Source: CAYZTD01 sp964638155
GTDB taxonomy: Archaea; Thermoplasmatota; E2; DHVEG-1
Assembly: GCA_964638155.1 (NCBI GenBank)
Contig: CAZWYI010000008.1
Span: 1-64,000, forward strand
Direction: 5' to 3'
Length of the DNA: 64,000 nt
Under the pieces are notes generated by a model. It was not told the DNA's origin. It saw nothing but the letters and a program-made list of their open reading frames with translations, and ran no database searches. Shown here piece after piece: positions 36,402 through 45,005 of the stretch (position 1 is its first letter; each line of letters opens with the position of its first letter). The position numbers were made by a program, and so were the translations under genes.

Positions 36402-36803
36402 TTACTTTTTCTGTTTTTCTTTTTCTTTTTTGAGTTTCTTTGCTTTTTTTAGTTCTGCTTTTGCTTTCTTTTTTTCTAGTTTTAGCCGTTCTTTTTCAAG
36501 ATCTGAATCTATTTTTTTCTTTTCTAGTTCATCATCTGAATTGTGATGATGTACCTCTACTATCTTTTTTTGTTCAGTTGTCAAACCTGATCTATATCTA
36601 TATGTTAAAAAAACAGATATTAGAGTATAAAAAACAAGGATTATACCTAACACGATTACAAATGTATCATTTATTTTTATATCTGATAATTCAAGAAAAC
36701 CTCTAGTTGCAACTAGTAATGCGAGTAATACTGATCCAGCCCATGCATGATGTCTTGATATGTCATATTTTCTTTTATATTCAGATAAATATTTTTTGTT
36801 CAT
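36402..36803 (-). CDS. Small two-helix membrane protein with charged coiled-coil tail
   Basis: The 133-aa protein has two hydrophobic helices (about residues 20-38 and 46-68). A His cluster (VEVHHHNSDDE) follows, then about 45 residues of Lys/Glu coiled coil ending EKEKQKK. I do not recognise the family. Its start codon overlaps the SerRS stop (ATGA), so it is translationally coupled to the synthetase. The long tail is cytoplasmic if the N-terminus is inside, which fits its basic start. Confidence 0.65.
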   Translation of the reverse strand: MNKKYLSEYKRKYDISRHHAWAGSVLLALLVATRGFLELSDIKINDTFVIVLGIILVFYTLISVFLTYRYRSGLTTEQKKIVEVHHHNSDDELEKKKIDSDLEKERLKLEKKKAKAELKKAKKLKKEKEKQKK

Positions 36804-38293
36804 AAAAACTCTATGCCCTCTGGTAGTTTATCTAAATATTTTCTAAAACCTTCTGGCCATTTATCTGGATTGATTCCTTTTTGAGATAAAAATGCAGCTG
36901 TCCAACGCTCAAGACCAATTCCTGAGCATCCGCTCCATAATTTGCTTTTTTGTGCTTTTATATTAAATGCTTTTATGTATTTATCACCAAGAATACTTAA
37001 GTTTTGAAACTCTAGCCATTCTGATTTTTTCCTATCACCCCGGTATGGCATATATGCCTCAAAATCTATTGTTCCAGTATCTTGTGTTCCTTTATCACCT
37101 ATTTTTCCTGCCTGTTGCATATACCAGGGGGTAACCCAGGCCATACGCCATTCGAGATCAAAAATATTGTTGAACACATGTTTATAACGATCAAGTAGTT
37201 TTTCTCTTAAATCTAACAGATGTTTGCGTGTCCCGATATACACCGGTTCTATTCTGTGGAATTCATCTACTCTTTCTATTCCATGTCTTCCACCTGATTC
37301 ATATCTAGCTGATATAGCTGTGTTATCATAGACATAAACAGGCAATGATTTTTCTGAGATTGTTTTTCCTTTAAGGCTCCAATATATAAGTGGGCATTGT
37401 GCATAACAAATACCACCTTTAGGTGAACTTAGATTTTTGTTTAACACATCTATTGGGATCTCATTTTTTATTTTTGTTATATCAACAAAAGATTCCCATT
37501 TATCTGTATCCCTTGTTTTAGGCTCTGTTACATAATAAAATTCTCCAGGCATACCTTCCATATGGCCAGTTTTTAACCATACATCAAAAGGAACTATATT
37601 TGATTCCATTATTTCTTCAAAGCCAAGTGGTTTTAATATTTCTTCAACTGCTATTTTTTCCATGGTTTTAAGAATAGCAGCTGATTGAGCGCGATAAAAC
37701 CATTTACCTTTAGTAGGGCCCTGTTTAAGCCATCCTAGTTTTATCATTCCTTCTGTTGGATCTTTTTTCCATATTTCTTTTTTTGGACCAGATTCCCATA
37801 TTAGTTTCCAAAATTCTCCTTTTCCTTCGTAGTACTGGTTTTCAATTTTTTCATGTACTCTATTTATCATTCTGTCTATGTAATTATGTCTTAGAAACTC
37901 TTCATCAATATTTTCTATTTTCATTTCTGCTTTTTTATCTTTTGTTTCAACTGTGGCAAACGGAATACTAATTTTTTTTAAGGGTTTTTTTTCTAAATCA
38001 AAATATATTTTATAGATTGGTACTTTTATTTCCCTTACACCTATATGATATTTTTTTCCAAATTCTTTTGATATATTGTTTTTAATTTGTAATAAAGAGT
38101 TATGCGGCCTAAAAACTCCTTCAGATATTACATTAAAAATTAAGTTATCTTTACTAGTCTTAATATCTTTTATTTTAACTGACTCATCTTTTACAATATT
38201 TTTTTCAAAATCTAAAAGAAGATTTTTGATATCTTTTTCTATTTTTGAAACATCATCGCTGAATGTAAATTCTACTTTTAAATCAAATTTCAT
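36800..38293 (-). CDS. serS: Seryl-tRNA synthetase, methanogen type (type 2)
   Basis: The 497-aa enzyme charges tRNA-Ser but is not the common SerRS: it has no N-terminal coiled-coil arm and instead an alpha/beta domain of about 165 residues. The catalytic core has GICYAQCPLIYW (Cys300), RYESGGRHGIERVDEFHR and LWSGCSGIGLERW (Cys456). In methanogen-type SerRS two Cys and one Glu at these places bind an essential zinc. That type is known mainly from methanogenic archaea. It lies between Pcc1 and the small membrane protein on the minus strand. Confidence 0.9.
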   Translation of the reverse strand: MKFDLKVEFTFSDDVSKIEKDIKNLLLDFEKNIVKDESVKIKDIKTSKDNLIFNVISEGVFRPHNSLLQIKNNISKEFGKKYHIGVREIKVPIYKIYFDLEKKPLKKISIPFATVETKDKKAEMKIENIDEEFLRHNYIDRMINRVHEKIENQYYEGKGEFWKLIWESGPKKEIWKKDPTEGMIKLGWLKQGPTKGKWFYRAQSAAILKTMEKIAVEEILKPLGFEEIMESNIVPFDVWLKTGHMEGMPGEFYYVTEPKTRDTDKWESFVDITKIKNEIPIDVLNKNLSSPKGGICYAQCPLIYWSLKGKTISEKSLPVYVYDNTAISARYESGGRHGIERVDEFHRIEPVYIGTRKHLLDLREKLLDRYKHVFNNIFDLEWRMAWVTPWYMQQAGKIGDKGTQDTGTIDFEAYMPYRGDRKKSEWLEFQNLSILGDKYIKAFNIKAQKSKLWSGCSGIGLERWTAAFLSQKGINPDKWPEGFRKYLDKLPEGIEFL

Positions 38294-38323
38294 ATTTTCA
38301 TACCATTAATAACTAATAATTCT

Positions 38324-38548
38324 TTAACTTTTATCTAAAACTTTAAATGCAACATTCACACAGTTTAAATAATCATCAACTGTATGAAGAAGTGAAGGAA
38401 TAGAATCTGTGTTGATTTCTGCCTTTAAAACTGATTTTTTTATATTTGATTTTACAAAATCAAAATCATCTACTTTTACACTTTTTAGTATTTTTTCTGC
38501 TTTTATATTTGTTTCTAAATCAATTACTAAATTACACTGTGCTTTCAT
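38324..38548 (-). CDS. pcc1: Pcc1-like KEOPS subunit
   Basis: This small dimerising protein of the KEOPS complex takes part in t6A37 tRNA modification. The frame gives 74 aa with the expected alpha/beta pattern (AEKILKSVKVDD, then DSIPSLLHTVDDYLNCVNVA). I chose the ATG at 38548 because GTGAT lies 4 bases before it; a GTG at 38557 would overlap the DHH gene. Assignment rests on length, the closing helix pattern and the neighbourhood (S15, DHH nuclease, Pcc1 is a common archaeal grouping). Confidence 0.8.
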   Translation of the reverse strand: MKAQCNLVIDLETNIKAEKILKSVKVDDFDFVKSNIKKSVLKAEINTDSIPSLLHTVDDYLNCVNVAFKVLDKS

Positions 38549-38553
38549 ATTTA

Positions 38554-39894
38554 TCACTTAATTTGCTCTAATATTATTTTATTTACTGTTTCTAGAAAAT
38601 CTTTTTCTTTTTCTGAGCTAATTGTTGCGCCACTAGCTATAGCATGCCCTCCTCCGTGTCCACCTAATTTTTTTGATGCTTTTTTCATTGCTTCTCCAAG
38701 ATCTAATCCTTTTTTAACTAAATCCTGGTTTCCCCTGCATGATACATGTATCTCATCATTTTTTCTAACTATTGATATTAATGGTTTTTTTATATCAAGC
38801 ATAAAATTTGTAGCAATACCACCAATTACTCCACCTATAGATGAACTATCAGTATAAAAATATCTAAAACCATCTTTTTCTTTAAATCCTTCTTTTTCTA
38901 ATCGTAAAAGTTCATTTAATATTTTTTCTTTGTATTCTCTTTCAATCTTTAAAGCCTTATCCAGTGATTTTTTATCACCCATTGCAACTGAAAATGCTAT
39001 ACCACGGTTTCCACTTTTACCACATGAATCAAATAAATCTGCAAGTCTTTCTGATTCAAAATTAAATAGTTCTGTGTAATAACGAGTTCTAATTACTGTA
39101 TCTAGTATATTTTTTTCACATCCTTTCTTTATTAAAAGGAGCATTAGATAGGATTGTAGTTTTTTTATTTGATCAGAAGTTAGTTCATCAAATTTTGATT
39201 CTTTTTTAATACCAATTTTTTCAAATAATTCTTCTATATTTTTTTTATTTCCAGAAATACTACTATAATATGGATCAATTGAGTAAAATAGAGAATTGTA
39301 TATATTTTCACCTGGCAGCTTTATACTTGTTTTTTGTTTGATTATATCATTTTTTATTGCTTCATCTATTATTTTTTTGTTGAATCCTCTAAAACCGCCA
39401 ATGTATTGTTTATCTCCTGATGCCCCTGCTATTGCTAGAGCTGCTAGGTCAAAATTATTTTTATTAATTGTTTTTGCAAATAAATAAGCAAGTGTTGCTC
39501 CGCATGCTTCATAGTTACCATTTATACCATAATGGTTACAATTGATTTGTATAACATTTTCTTTTGTTTTTTTCTTGATTGGCTGGTGATGATCAATTAT
39601 TATTGATTTAAAATCCATACGTTCAATTGAATCTATTTGACCTGATCCCATATCTGAATATATTACTAGATCATTTTCTTCTTTTGAAACTCTTTCTAGT
39701 CCTTTATCAAAAGGGTTTCTCATAAGTGTAACATGAAAATTATAGCCTTCTCTATAGAGTGAATTGCAAATTATTGCTGCAGCTGATATTCCATCTGCAT
39801 CATAATGAGAGATAACTCTAATTCTACTATTTTTAGGAATTGATTTTAAAAGTGCCACTGCTTTTTTGTTTGTTTCTTCTATTGAATTTTTCAT
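38554..39894 (-). CDS. DHH-family nuclease (archaeal RecJ/GAN-like)
   Basis: The 446-aa phosphoesterase has ISHYDADGISAAAI (DxD), VIYSDMGSGQ, IIDHHQPI (the DHH motif), and the DHHA1 end GGHGGGHAIASGATI. Archaeal members are RecJ-like exonucleases, some bound to GINS/CMG, others acting on RNA; I cannot tell which this is. It abuts pcc1 and stands near S15, a familiar euryarchaeal arrangement. The gene divergent from it starts 67 bases away at 39962. Confidence 0.88.
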   Translation of the reverse strand: MKNSIEETNKKAVALLKSIPKNSRIRVISHYDADGISAAAIICNSLYREGYNFHVTLMRNPFDKGLERVSKEENDLVIYSDMGSGQIDSIERMDFKSIIIDHHQPIKKKTKENVIQINCNHYGINGNYEACGATLAYLFAKTINKNNFDLAALAIAGASGDKQYIGGFRGFNKKIIDEAIKNDIIKQKTSIKLPGENIYNSLFYSIDPYYSSISGNKKNIEELFEKIGIKKESKFDELTSDQIKKLQSYLMLLLIKKGCEKNILDTVIRTRYYTELFNFESERLADLFDSCGKSGNRGIAFSVAMGDKKSLDKALKIEREYKEKILNELLRLEKEGFKEKDGFRYFYTDSSSIGGVIGGIATNFMLDIKKPLISIVRKNDEIHVSCRGNQDLVKKGLDLGEAMKKASKKLGGHGGGHAIASGATISSEKEKDFLETVNKIILEQIK

Positions 39895-39961
39895 CTTTTA
39901 AGAGCGTAATAGGAAATGTTTTATAAATAATACAGGTTATTAAAAAGTTGGAGAGAAAGAT

Positions 39962-40528
39962 ATGGTAAAATATTGTCCATATTGTGGAAGAAATATGCCT
40001 GATGATGCTAGAATTTGTCCTTATTGTAATAAAATGCTAGGTCTTCATGAAGGAATTTCACAAAAACCATACACTAGCACACCAGAGAAGAAAGACAAAA
40101 CAGTATTAATTATTGCAGTAGTATTAGTAGTCATATTAATTCTACCTGTAGCTATTGCTGCAACTGTTTATGTATATTTTAGTAATATGCTTGAGGATAG
40201 CTCAGAAGGACTTGCGTTAGCACCAATGATAAATATTCAAGTTAAAGAACATAGTAAAAATAACGCCACTATATCTGTATCATATATTGACAAAGAAAAC
40301 ATATTATGGAGTACTTTAGAATTTGAAATAAAAGATATGGATGACAACGAAAAATTAGAAGAAAATATCAATTATACAATTTACAAACCAAATGGACATA
40401 TAGAAACAGGAGATGAAATTGAGTTAAAAGGAATCAAACCGGAATTCGAAGAAAATCATCAATATAGATTGACTATGATTTATATTCCAACAGATAGTAT
40501 AATAATGGTACGTAATTGGGTTCAATAA
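39962..40528 (+). CDS. Zn-ribbon plus single-span membrane protein
   Basis: The 188-aa protein starts with a double-Cys zinc ribbon (KYCPYCGRNMPDDARICPYC, residues 3-22). A flexible linker, one membrane helix (VLIIAVVLVVILILPVAIAA, about 48-68) and a beta-rich extracellular domain follow. The layout resembles the many archaeal zinc-ribbon membrane proteins and partly the archaeal type IV pilin N-terminus, but no pilin cleavage site is clear. Function unknown. GGAG lies 8-11 bases before the ATG. It is convergent with S15. Confidence 0.7.
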   Translation: MVKYCPYCGRNMPDDARICPYCNKMLGLHEGISQKPYTSTPEKKDKTVLIIAVVLVVILILPVAIAATVYVYFSNMLEDSSEGLALAPMINIQVKEHSKNNATISVSYIDKENILWSTLEFEIKDMDDNEKLEENINYTIYKPNGHIETGDEIELKGIKPEFEENHQYRLTMIYIPTDSIIMVRNWVQ

Positions 40529-40545
40529 AAAATAATAGGTTGATT

Positions 40546-41004
40546 TTACTCAAACATCAATTTTGCCTGTTTTGCACTATATTTCCATTTTTCTGGGAGA
40601 ACATTATTATCCTTATAGTATTTAACAAGCCTTCTTATTTTTGATTCTGTTAGTTGAAGATTTCTTTTGTTTTCAAGGTCTTTTTTATTTGTATCAAGAT
40701 GTTTTCTCAACTGCAAAGCTCTGCTTATCAAGTTTTTTAAATCCTCTGGTATGTCTGATTTTAGATTGTTGCTTCCAAGGATTTTATTAATCTTTTTACC
40801 AGTAGCTATTTTTACATCGGGTACTGCATATTGATCTCGTAGTATCATACCTATTTCACTAGTACTGTGTCCTTTTTTTGCAAGTTCTATTACATGTGCT
40901 TCGACTTCGCGAGGGTTTAAACTGCTCCAATCTGGATGAGTTTTTCTTTTTGCAGGATGTTTTGAACCTGCTTTTCCTCTTCTTCGTGCATGTATTCGCG
41001 CCAT
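40546..41004 (-). CDS. rps15: Ribosomal protein S15
   Basis: The 152-aa archaeal-length S15 (S13e type) has the N-terminal extension MARIHARRRGKAGSKHP and the 16S-binding helices (HVIELAKKGHSTSEIGMILR, ESKIRRLVKYYKDNNVLPEKW). It assembles early on the central domain of 16S rRNA. The plus-strand Zn-ribbon gene and the DHH gene separate it from the pcc1 run, so the classical S15-RecJ-Pcc1 order is interrupted here. Confidence 0.95.
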   Translation of the reverse strand: MARIHARRRGKAGSKHPAKRKTHPDWSSLNPREVEAHVIELAKKGHSTSEIGMILRDQYAVPDVKIATGKKINKILGSNNLKSDIPEDLKNLISRALQLRKHLDTNKKDLENKRNLQLTESKIRRLVKYYKDNNVLPEKWKYSAKQAKLMFE

Positions 41005-41124
41005 ATTATTTCTCCATGATATAATTAGTAGAGTAGAAAGTGTATATAGTTATGATATTTAAATCTAAAGGTATCATTTTTTTATTATAACTCTTTCAAA
41101 AAATAAAAAGATTTAGTTAAAAAA

Positions 41125-42237
41125 TTATTTAACCTTTTTAAACTTTGAGCCAAGTTTTTTCATAACCTTTGGAAGGGTTGTATATTCCATATCTTCCATA
41201 GGCAACCTATGTGGCTCAAATGGACCGTGACGTCTCATATAATCCATAATTTCTTGAGATTTCTTCCTTGTTATATCAAATGCTGGATCAGCAAATAGAT
41301 CAACTGGCTCGGTAATTTTACCTTGCTTTAGCTGAAAACCAAGAGCAGTAACTCTTGGTGGACCATCAAAACGAGTACATTGTGCATCTTCAACAGACAC
41401 AGGCATCAAAGGACCATTATGGCTTCCACGCATCCAACCAGATACCAAGTGACCTAGTGAAAATGCTTCAAGTATTTCACCAACAGCCGGTAGACCGCTC
41501 TGACCACGTACTACTGCAACTGGATCATCTTTTCCAACATATTCTCCAGCTATCTGATAGAGTTTTTCAGAGGATATAGCTGATACTGGTTCAGTTGATG
41601 GAAGTTTTGAAGATTTCTTTGGAAATACTCTTTTAATTACAAAACGAGATTTCGCACCAATAAGTGCAAGAAGATCATACATATCCTCAGGAGTGTTAAG
41701 CATGACACTTTTATGTTCTAAAATATCCAATACTTCAAAAGTGAAACCATCATGAAGAGAAGGATCAATAATTAATCCAGCTGTGTTAAATGGATCTGCA
41801 AACATTTTAAAGATAGGAAAATTAAAAGCACCAGGCTCAGTTTTATCCATAAAAAAACAAATCACCGGCTCTGCTTTTCTTTCTGTAAATTCTATTTCAG
41901 CAATACCTGGACCCATACCACGGACATTTCCTGAAAAAGCATCACATAAAAGATCTTGTCCTGCTCCATATAATCCAAGGTCACGTGCCTTTTCTGTTGC
42001 TTCACAAAATGTATCCCAAGCAAGACTATGAATTTCTTTTGCATCCACACCGTTTTTATGAGTCATTACTAGTTCCAAGTCATCCCCACAATGCGTCACA
42101 TGAAAATCTTTTATTAATTTGTCACGTTTTGCATCAATTAATTTACGATTTGCAATATCTTCTAAATCAGGGTGAACAAGTGCATGTCCCGGCCAACCGC
42201 CAACATCTGCCTTTATTATACTGAATGTAGTTTTCAT
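41125..42237 (-). CDS. fbp: Bifunctional fructose-1,6-bisphosphate aldolase/phosphatase
   Basis: This archaeal gluconeogenic enzyme joins two triose phosphates and dephosphorylates the product, making the route one-way. The 370-aa protein matches class V FBPase: TFSIIKADVGGWPGH, HCGDDLELVMTH, GAGQDLLCDAFSGNVRGMGPG, FADPFNTAGLIIDP and VRGQSGLPAVGEI. Its presence indicates gluconeogenesis from peptide or acetate carbon. It is a single gene divergent from cysS. Confidence 0.95.
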   Translation of the reverse strand: MKTTFSIIKADVGGWPGHALVHPDLEDIANRKLIDAKRDKLIKDFHVTHCGDDLELVMTHKNGVDAKEIHSLAWDTFCEATEKARDLGLYGAGQDLLCDAFSGNVRGMGPGIAEIEFTERKAEPVICFFMDKTEPGAFNFPIFKMFADPFNTAGLIIDPSLHDGFTFEVLDILEHKSVMLNTPEDMYDLLALIGAKSRFVIKRVFPKKSSKLPSTEPVSAISSEKLYQIAGEYVGKDDPVAVVRGQSGLPAVGEILEAFSLGHLVSGWMRGSHNGPLMPVSVEDAQCTRFDGPPRVTALGFQLKQGKITEPVDLFADPAFDITRKKSQEIMDYMRRHGPFEPHRLPMEDMEYTTLPKVMKKLGSKFKKVK

Positions 42238-42369
42238 AATTTTAGAACCTCCCTATGATAGGTAACTGTTTTCATGGTATGTATATTATATTTATAAATC
42301 ATTTGGAAGAAATTATCAGTAAAATATATATTTTACTCCTAGTTTGCAACTAAATACAGTGAGGAAAAA

Positions 42370-43863
42370 ATGACCATAAAAATATACAATACACTTTCAC
42401 GTAAAAAAGAAGAATTTAAACCGGTTAATAAAAACAAAGTTAAAATGTATGTATGTGGAATGACAGTTTATTCTGATGCGCACATCGGTCATGCTCGTAC
42501 ATATTTTGCTTTTGATATGATTAGACGTTATTTTGAATACAAAGGATATGATGTAAATTATATCCAAAATATTACAGATGTTGATGATAAGATAATTAAT
42601 GCTGCAAACAAAAAAGGCGTTGATCCACTGGAATACTCAAAAAAATTTGCAGATCGATGCCTAAAAGATCTTGATAATCTTGGTATTAGAAGAGCCGATA
42701 AATATCCAAAGGCCTCAGAAACTATTCCTGAAATGATAGAGATGACCAAAAAAATAATTGAAAAAGGCTATGGTTATGAGGCAGATGGAGATGTATATTT
42801 TTCTGTTGAAAAATTTAAAGATTACGGTAAACTCTCTGGTCAAAAACTAGAGGACCTTATGACTGGTGCTAGAATAGAGCCAGAGGATAAGAAAAAAAAT
42901 CCTTATGATTTTGCGCTTTGGAAAAGTGTAAAGCCAGGTGAACCAAGCTGGGATAGCCCATGGGGAAAAGGTAGACCTGGTTGGCATATAGAGTGCTCTA
43001 GCATGAGTTCTAAATTCCTTGGCCTTCCATTTGATATACATGGAGGCGGAATGGATCTTCGTTTTCCACATCATGAAAATGAAATCGCGCAAGCAGAAGC
43101 TGCAACCGGTAAAAATTTTGCAAATTTTTGGATGCACATAGGTCTTCTAACTGTTGAAGGAGAGAAGATGAGTAAATCAATTGGAAATATTATTAATATT
43201 AAAGATCTTTTAAAAGAATGGAATCCAGAAATAATCAGGTTTTTTTATGCCCAAGCCCATTATCGTAGTCCGCCTGATTTTAGCAACAAAGGACTTGAAA
43301 ACTCAAAGAAAGGCCTTGAAAGGATATACCGAGTTAAAGAAAAACTTGAAAAAAATGCAAAAGAGGAAAAATTTGATCCTAAAAAATTATTTAGCTTGGA
43401 AAAACAGTATCTCAAAGATATAACAGATTTTAAAAATAATTTTGAAAAGGCTATGGATGATGACTTTAACAGCCCACAGGCTGTAGGTGTGTTATTTGAT
43501 TTTGTAAATAATACAAATAGATATTTTGAAAAAACAAAAACACCTCATCGGGGAATATGCAATTATTCTCTAAATACCCTTTTAAAACTAGGGAATATTC
43601 TAACTTTATTTCAATCGAAAAAACAAGAAAAAACTGAGGATGACAAAGAACTAAAAAATGATTTAGAAAAAGTTGCCGGCAAATATGTAACAGATTTTAA
43701 GGGAAAAACTATTGAAGAGTTAATGAATATTCTCCTTGAGGCTAGGGAGAAAGCCAGACGTGAAAAAAAATGGGATACATCAGATAACATTCGTGATGAT
43801 TTGAAGGAAGTAGGATTTGAAATACAGGATACAGATGAGGGTCCTGTATGGAGAAGAAAATAA
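42370..43863 (+). CDS. cysS: Cysteinyl-tRNA synthetase
   Basis: The 497-aa class I synthetase has a zinc site (Cys in YVCGMTVYS, GWHIECSS and His/Glu in PHHENEIAQ), DAHIGHARTYFAFD as the HIGH motif and GEKMSKSIGN as KMSKS. The DALR and anticodon domains complete it. An archaeon with CysRS need not use the SepRS/SepCysS route. GAGG lies 7 bases before the ATG. The uspA-like gene starts 3 bases after its stop. Confidence 0.96.
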   Translation: MTIKIYNTLSRKKEEFKPVNKNKVKMYVCGMTVYSDAHIGHARTYFAFDMIRRYFEYKGYDVNYIQNITDVDDKIINAANKKGVDPLEYSKKFADRCLKDLDNLGIRRADKYPKASETIPEMIEMTKKIIEKGYGYEADGDVYFSVEKFKDYGKLSGQKLEDLMTGARIEPEDKKKNPYDFALWKSVKPGEPSWDSPWGKGRPGWHIECSSMSSKFLGLPFDIHGGGMDLRFPHHENEIAQAEAATGKNFANFWMHIGLLTVEGEKMSKSIGNIINIKDLLKEWNPEIIRFFYAQAHYRSPPDFSNKGLENSKKGLERIYRVKEKLEKNAKEEKFDPKKLFSLEKQYLKDITDFKNNFEKAMDDDFNSPQAVGVLFDFVNNTNRYFEKTKTPHRGICNYSLNTLLKLGNILTLFQSKKQEKTEDDKELKNDLEKVAGKYVTDFKGKTIEELMNILLEAREKARREKKWDTSDNIRDDLKEVGFEIQDTDEGPVWRRK

Positions 43864-43866
43864 TTT

Positions 43867-44274
43867 ATGAGAAAGATACTTGTAGGTTTTGATGGTTCTG
43901 AGGGATCAGAACAGGCTCTTAACAGAGCTATGATGATTCTTTATGAGTATGGGCAGCTTATTTTACTTGCTGTTATACCAACTCCTGGAAAACAATCTTT
44001 TTTTGATGAGGAAGCATATAAAAAACTTAGAAAAAAAGCAGATATTTTGATTTCTAATACCATTGATGACCTTGGAGAGCAAAGTTTTGAAATAAAGGGG
44101 ATTGTTGAAGAAGGTGATCCTGCAGCAAAAATTATTGATACCTCAAACCGGTTGGATGTTGATTTAATTGTTTTAGGTAGCAAAGGTAAAAGTGAGCTTG
44201 GCCATTATCTTATCGGTAGTGTAGCAAATAAAGTAGTTCAGTATGCTCATAAACCTGTTATGGTTGTAAGATAA
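43867..44274 (+). CDS. Universal stress protein (UspA family, ATP-binding type)
   Basis: The 135-aa single Usp domain starts KILVGFDGSEGSEQALNRAM. It carries the ATP-binding G-x2-G-x9-G-S signature in GSKGKSELGHYLIGSVANK, so it belongs to the ATP-binding branch. The partner process is unknown. It is packed 3 bases behind cysS and converges on L15e. Confidence 0.92.
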   Translation: MRKILVGFDGSEGSEQALNRAMMILYEYGQLILLAVIPTPGKQSFFDEEAYKKLRKKADILISNTIDDLGEQSFEIKGIVEEGDPAAKIIDTSNRLDVDLIVLGSKGKSELGHYLIGSVANKVVQYAHKPVMVVR

Positions 44275-44281
44275 AAAAAGT

Positions 44282-44869
44282 TTATTTTCCTCTACCTTTT
44301 TTAGCAGCAATACTGGGTCTAACTTTTTCAGCACCTTTTCCTTTATGTCTTAGACCTCTTCCTTTCTTTCCAGCACTAGTTTTTCCACGTAGAACACGTC
44401 TTTTATGTTTTACATTTGAAATCCATTTTATATTTTTATCTTTCATAATTGCTGGATGAACTGGATCAACAAAGATTATTTCATAAAAATGATGTTTACC
44501 ATCTTTTCCAACAGGATATGAATTTAATACATCCATATTTGGATATTTTTTAGCTGCTCTTTCCTCTGCAATTCTCTGAGTATTTTTCGCCATTGTAATT
44601 TTCTTTATACCTTTCTTTGATGGAACTCTACCACCCTTGATAGTATGTTTTCTAAGTCCGCCACGTCTTACTCTAGATCTAACTACAACATATCCTGGTT
44701 TTGCTTTGTATCCAAGAGATCTTGCTCTGTCTATTCTTGTGGGTCTATTGACTCTTGTAAAGTTTTCTTCTTTTCTCCACTGTATCATTCTTTTTTGCTG
44801 TGGAGATTGATATGAAGTATCTGGTTTTTTCCATTGTTCTGAAAGGTGTTCATACATGCTTTTTACCAT
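44282..44869 (-). CDS. rpl15e: Ribosomal protein L15e
   Basis: The 195-aa large-subunit protein of the archaeal/eukaryotic set has the family features MYEHLSEQWKKP, NRPTRIDRARSLGYKAK, VRVRRGG-like RSRVRRGGLRKHT, and FYEIIFVDPVHPAI. The C-terminus is the usual Gly/Lys/Arg extension. GGTGA lies 4 bases before the ATG, the same spacing proposed for the S17e start. A single gene. Confidence 0.95.
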   Translation of the reverse strand: MVKSMYEHLSEQWKKPDTSYQSPQQKRMIQWRKEENFTRVNRPTRIDRARSLGYKAKPGYVVVRSRVRRGGLRKHTIKGGRVPSKKGIKKITMAKNTQRIAEERAAKKYPNMDVLNSYPVGKDGKHHFYEIIFVDPVHPAIMKDKNIKWISNVKHKRRVLRGKTSAGKKGRGLRHKGKGAEKVRPSIAAKKGRGK

Positions 44870-45005
44870 AATTTCACCTGTTAAGTATAACTTGATAGGA
44901 GCAATAGGAAGTGTGTTCTTTATTTAAAAGTTTTGTTACCACATTTTTTTATGTTACTAAAGTTTATAAGAGAATTTGTATTTTGGAAAATCCGGGAATT
45001 TACTT

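Noticed and set aside
44976..45005. TTG start giving ten extra residues to the CoA ligase
   Set aside because: It lies upstream of the transcription start expected from the TATA box at about 44961-44968.
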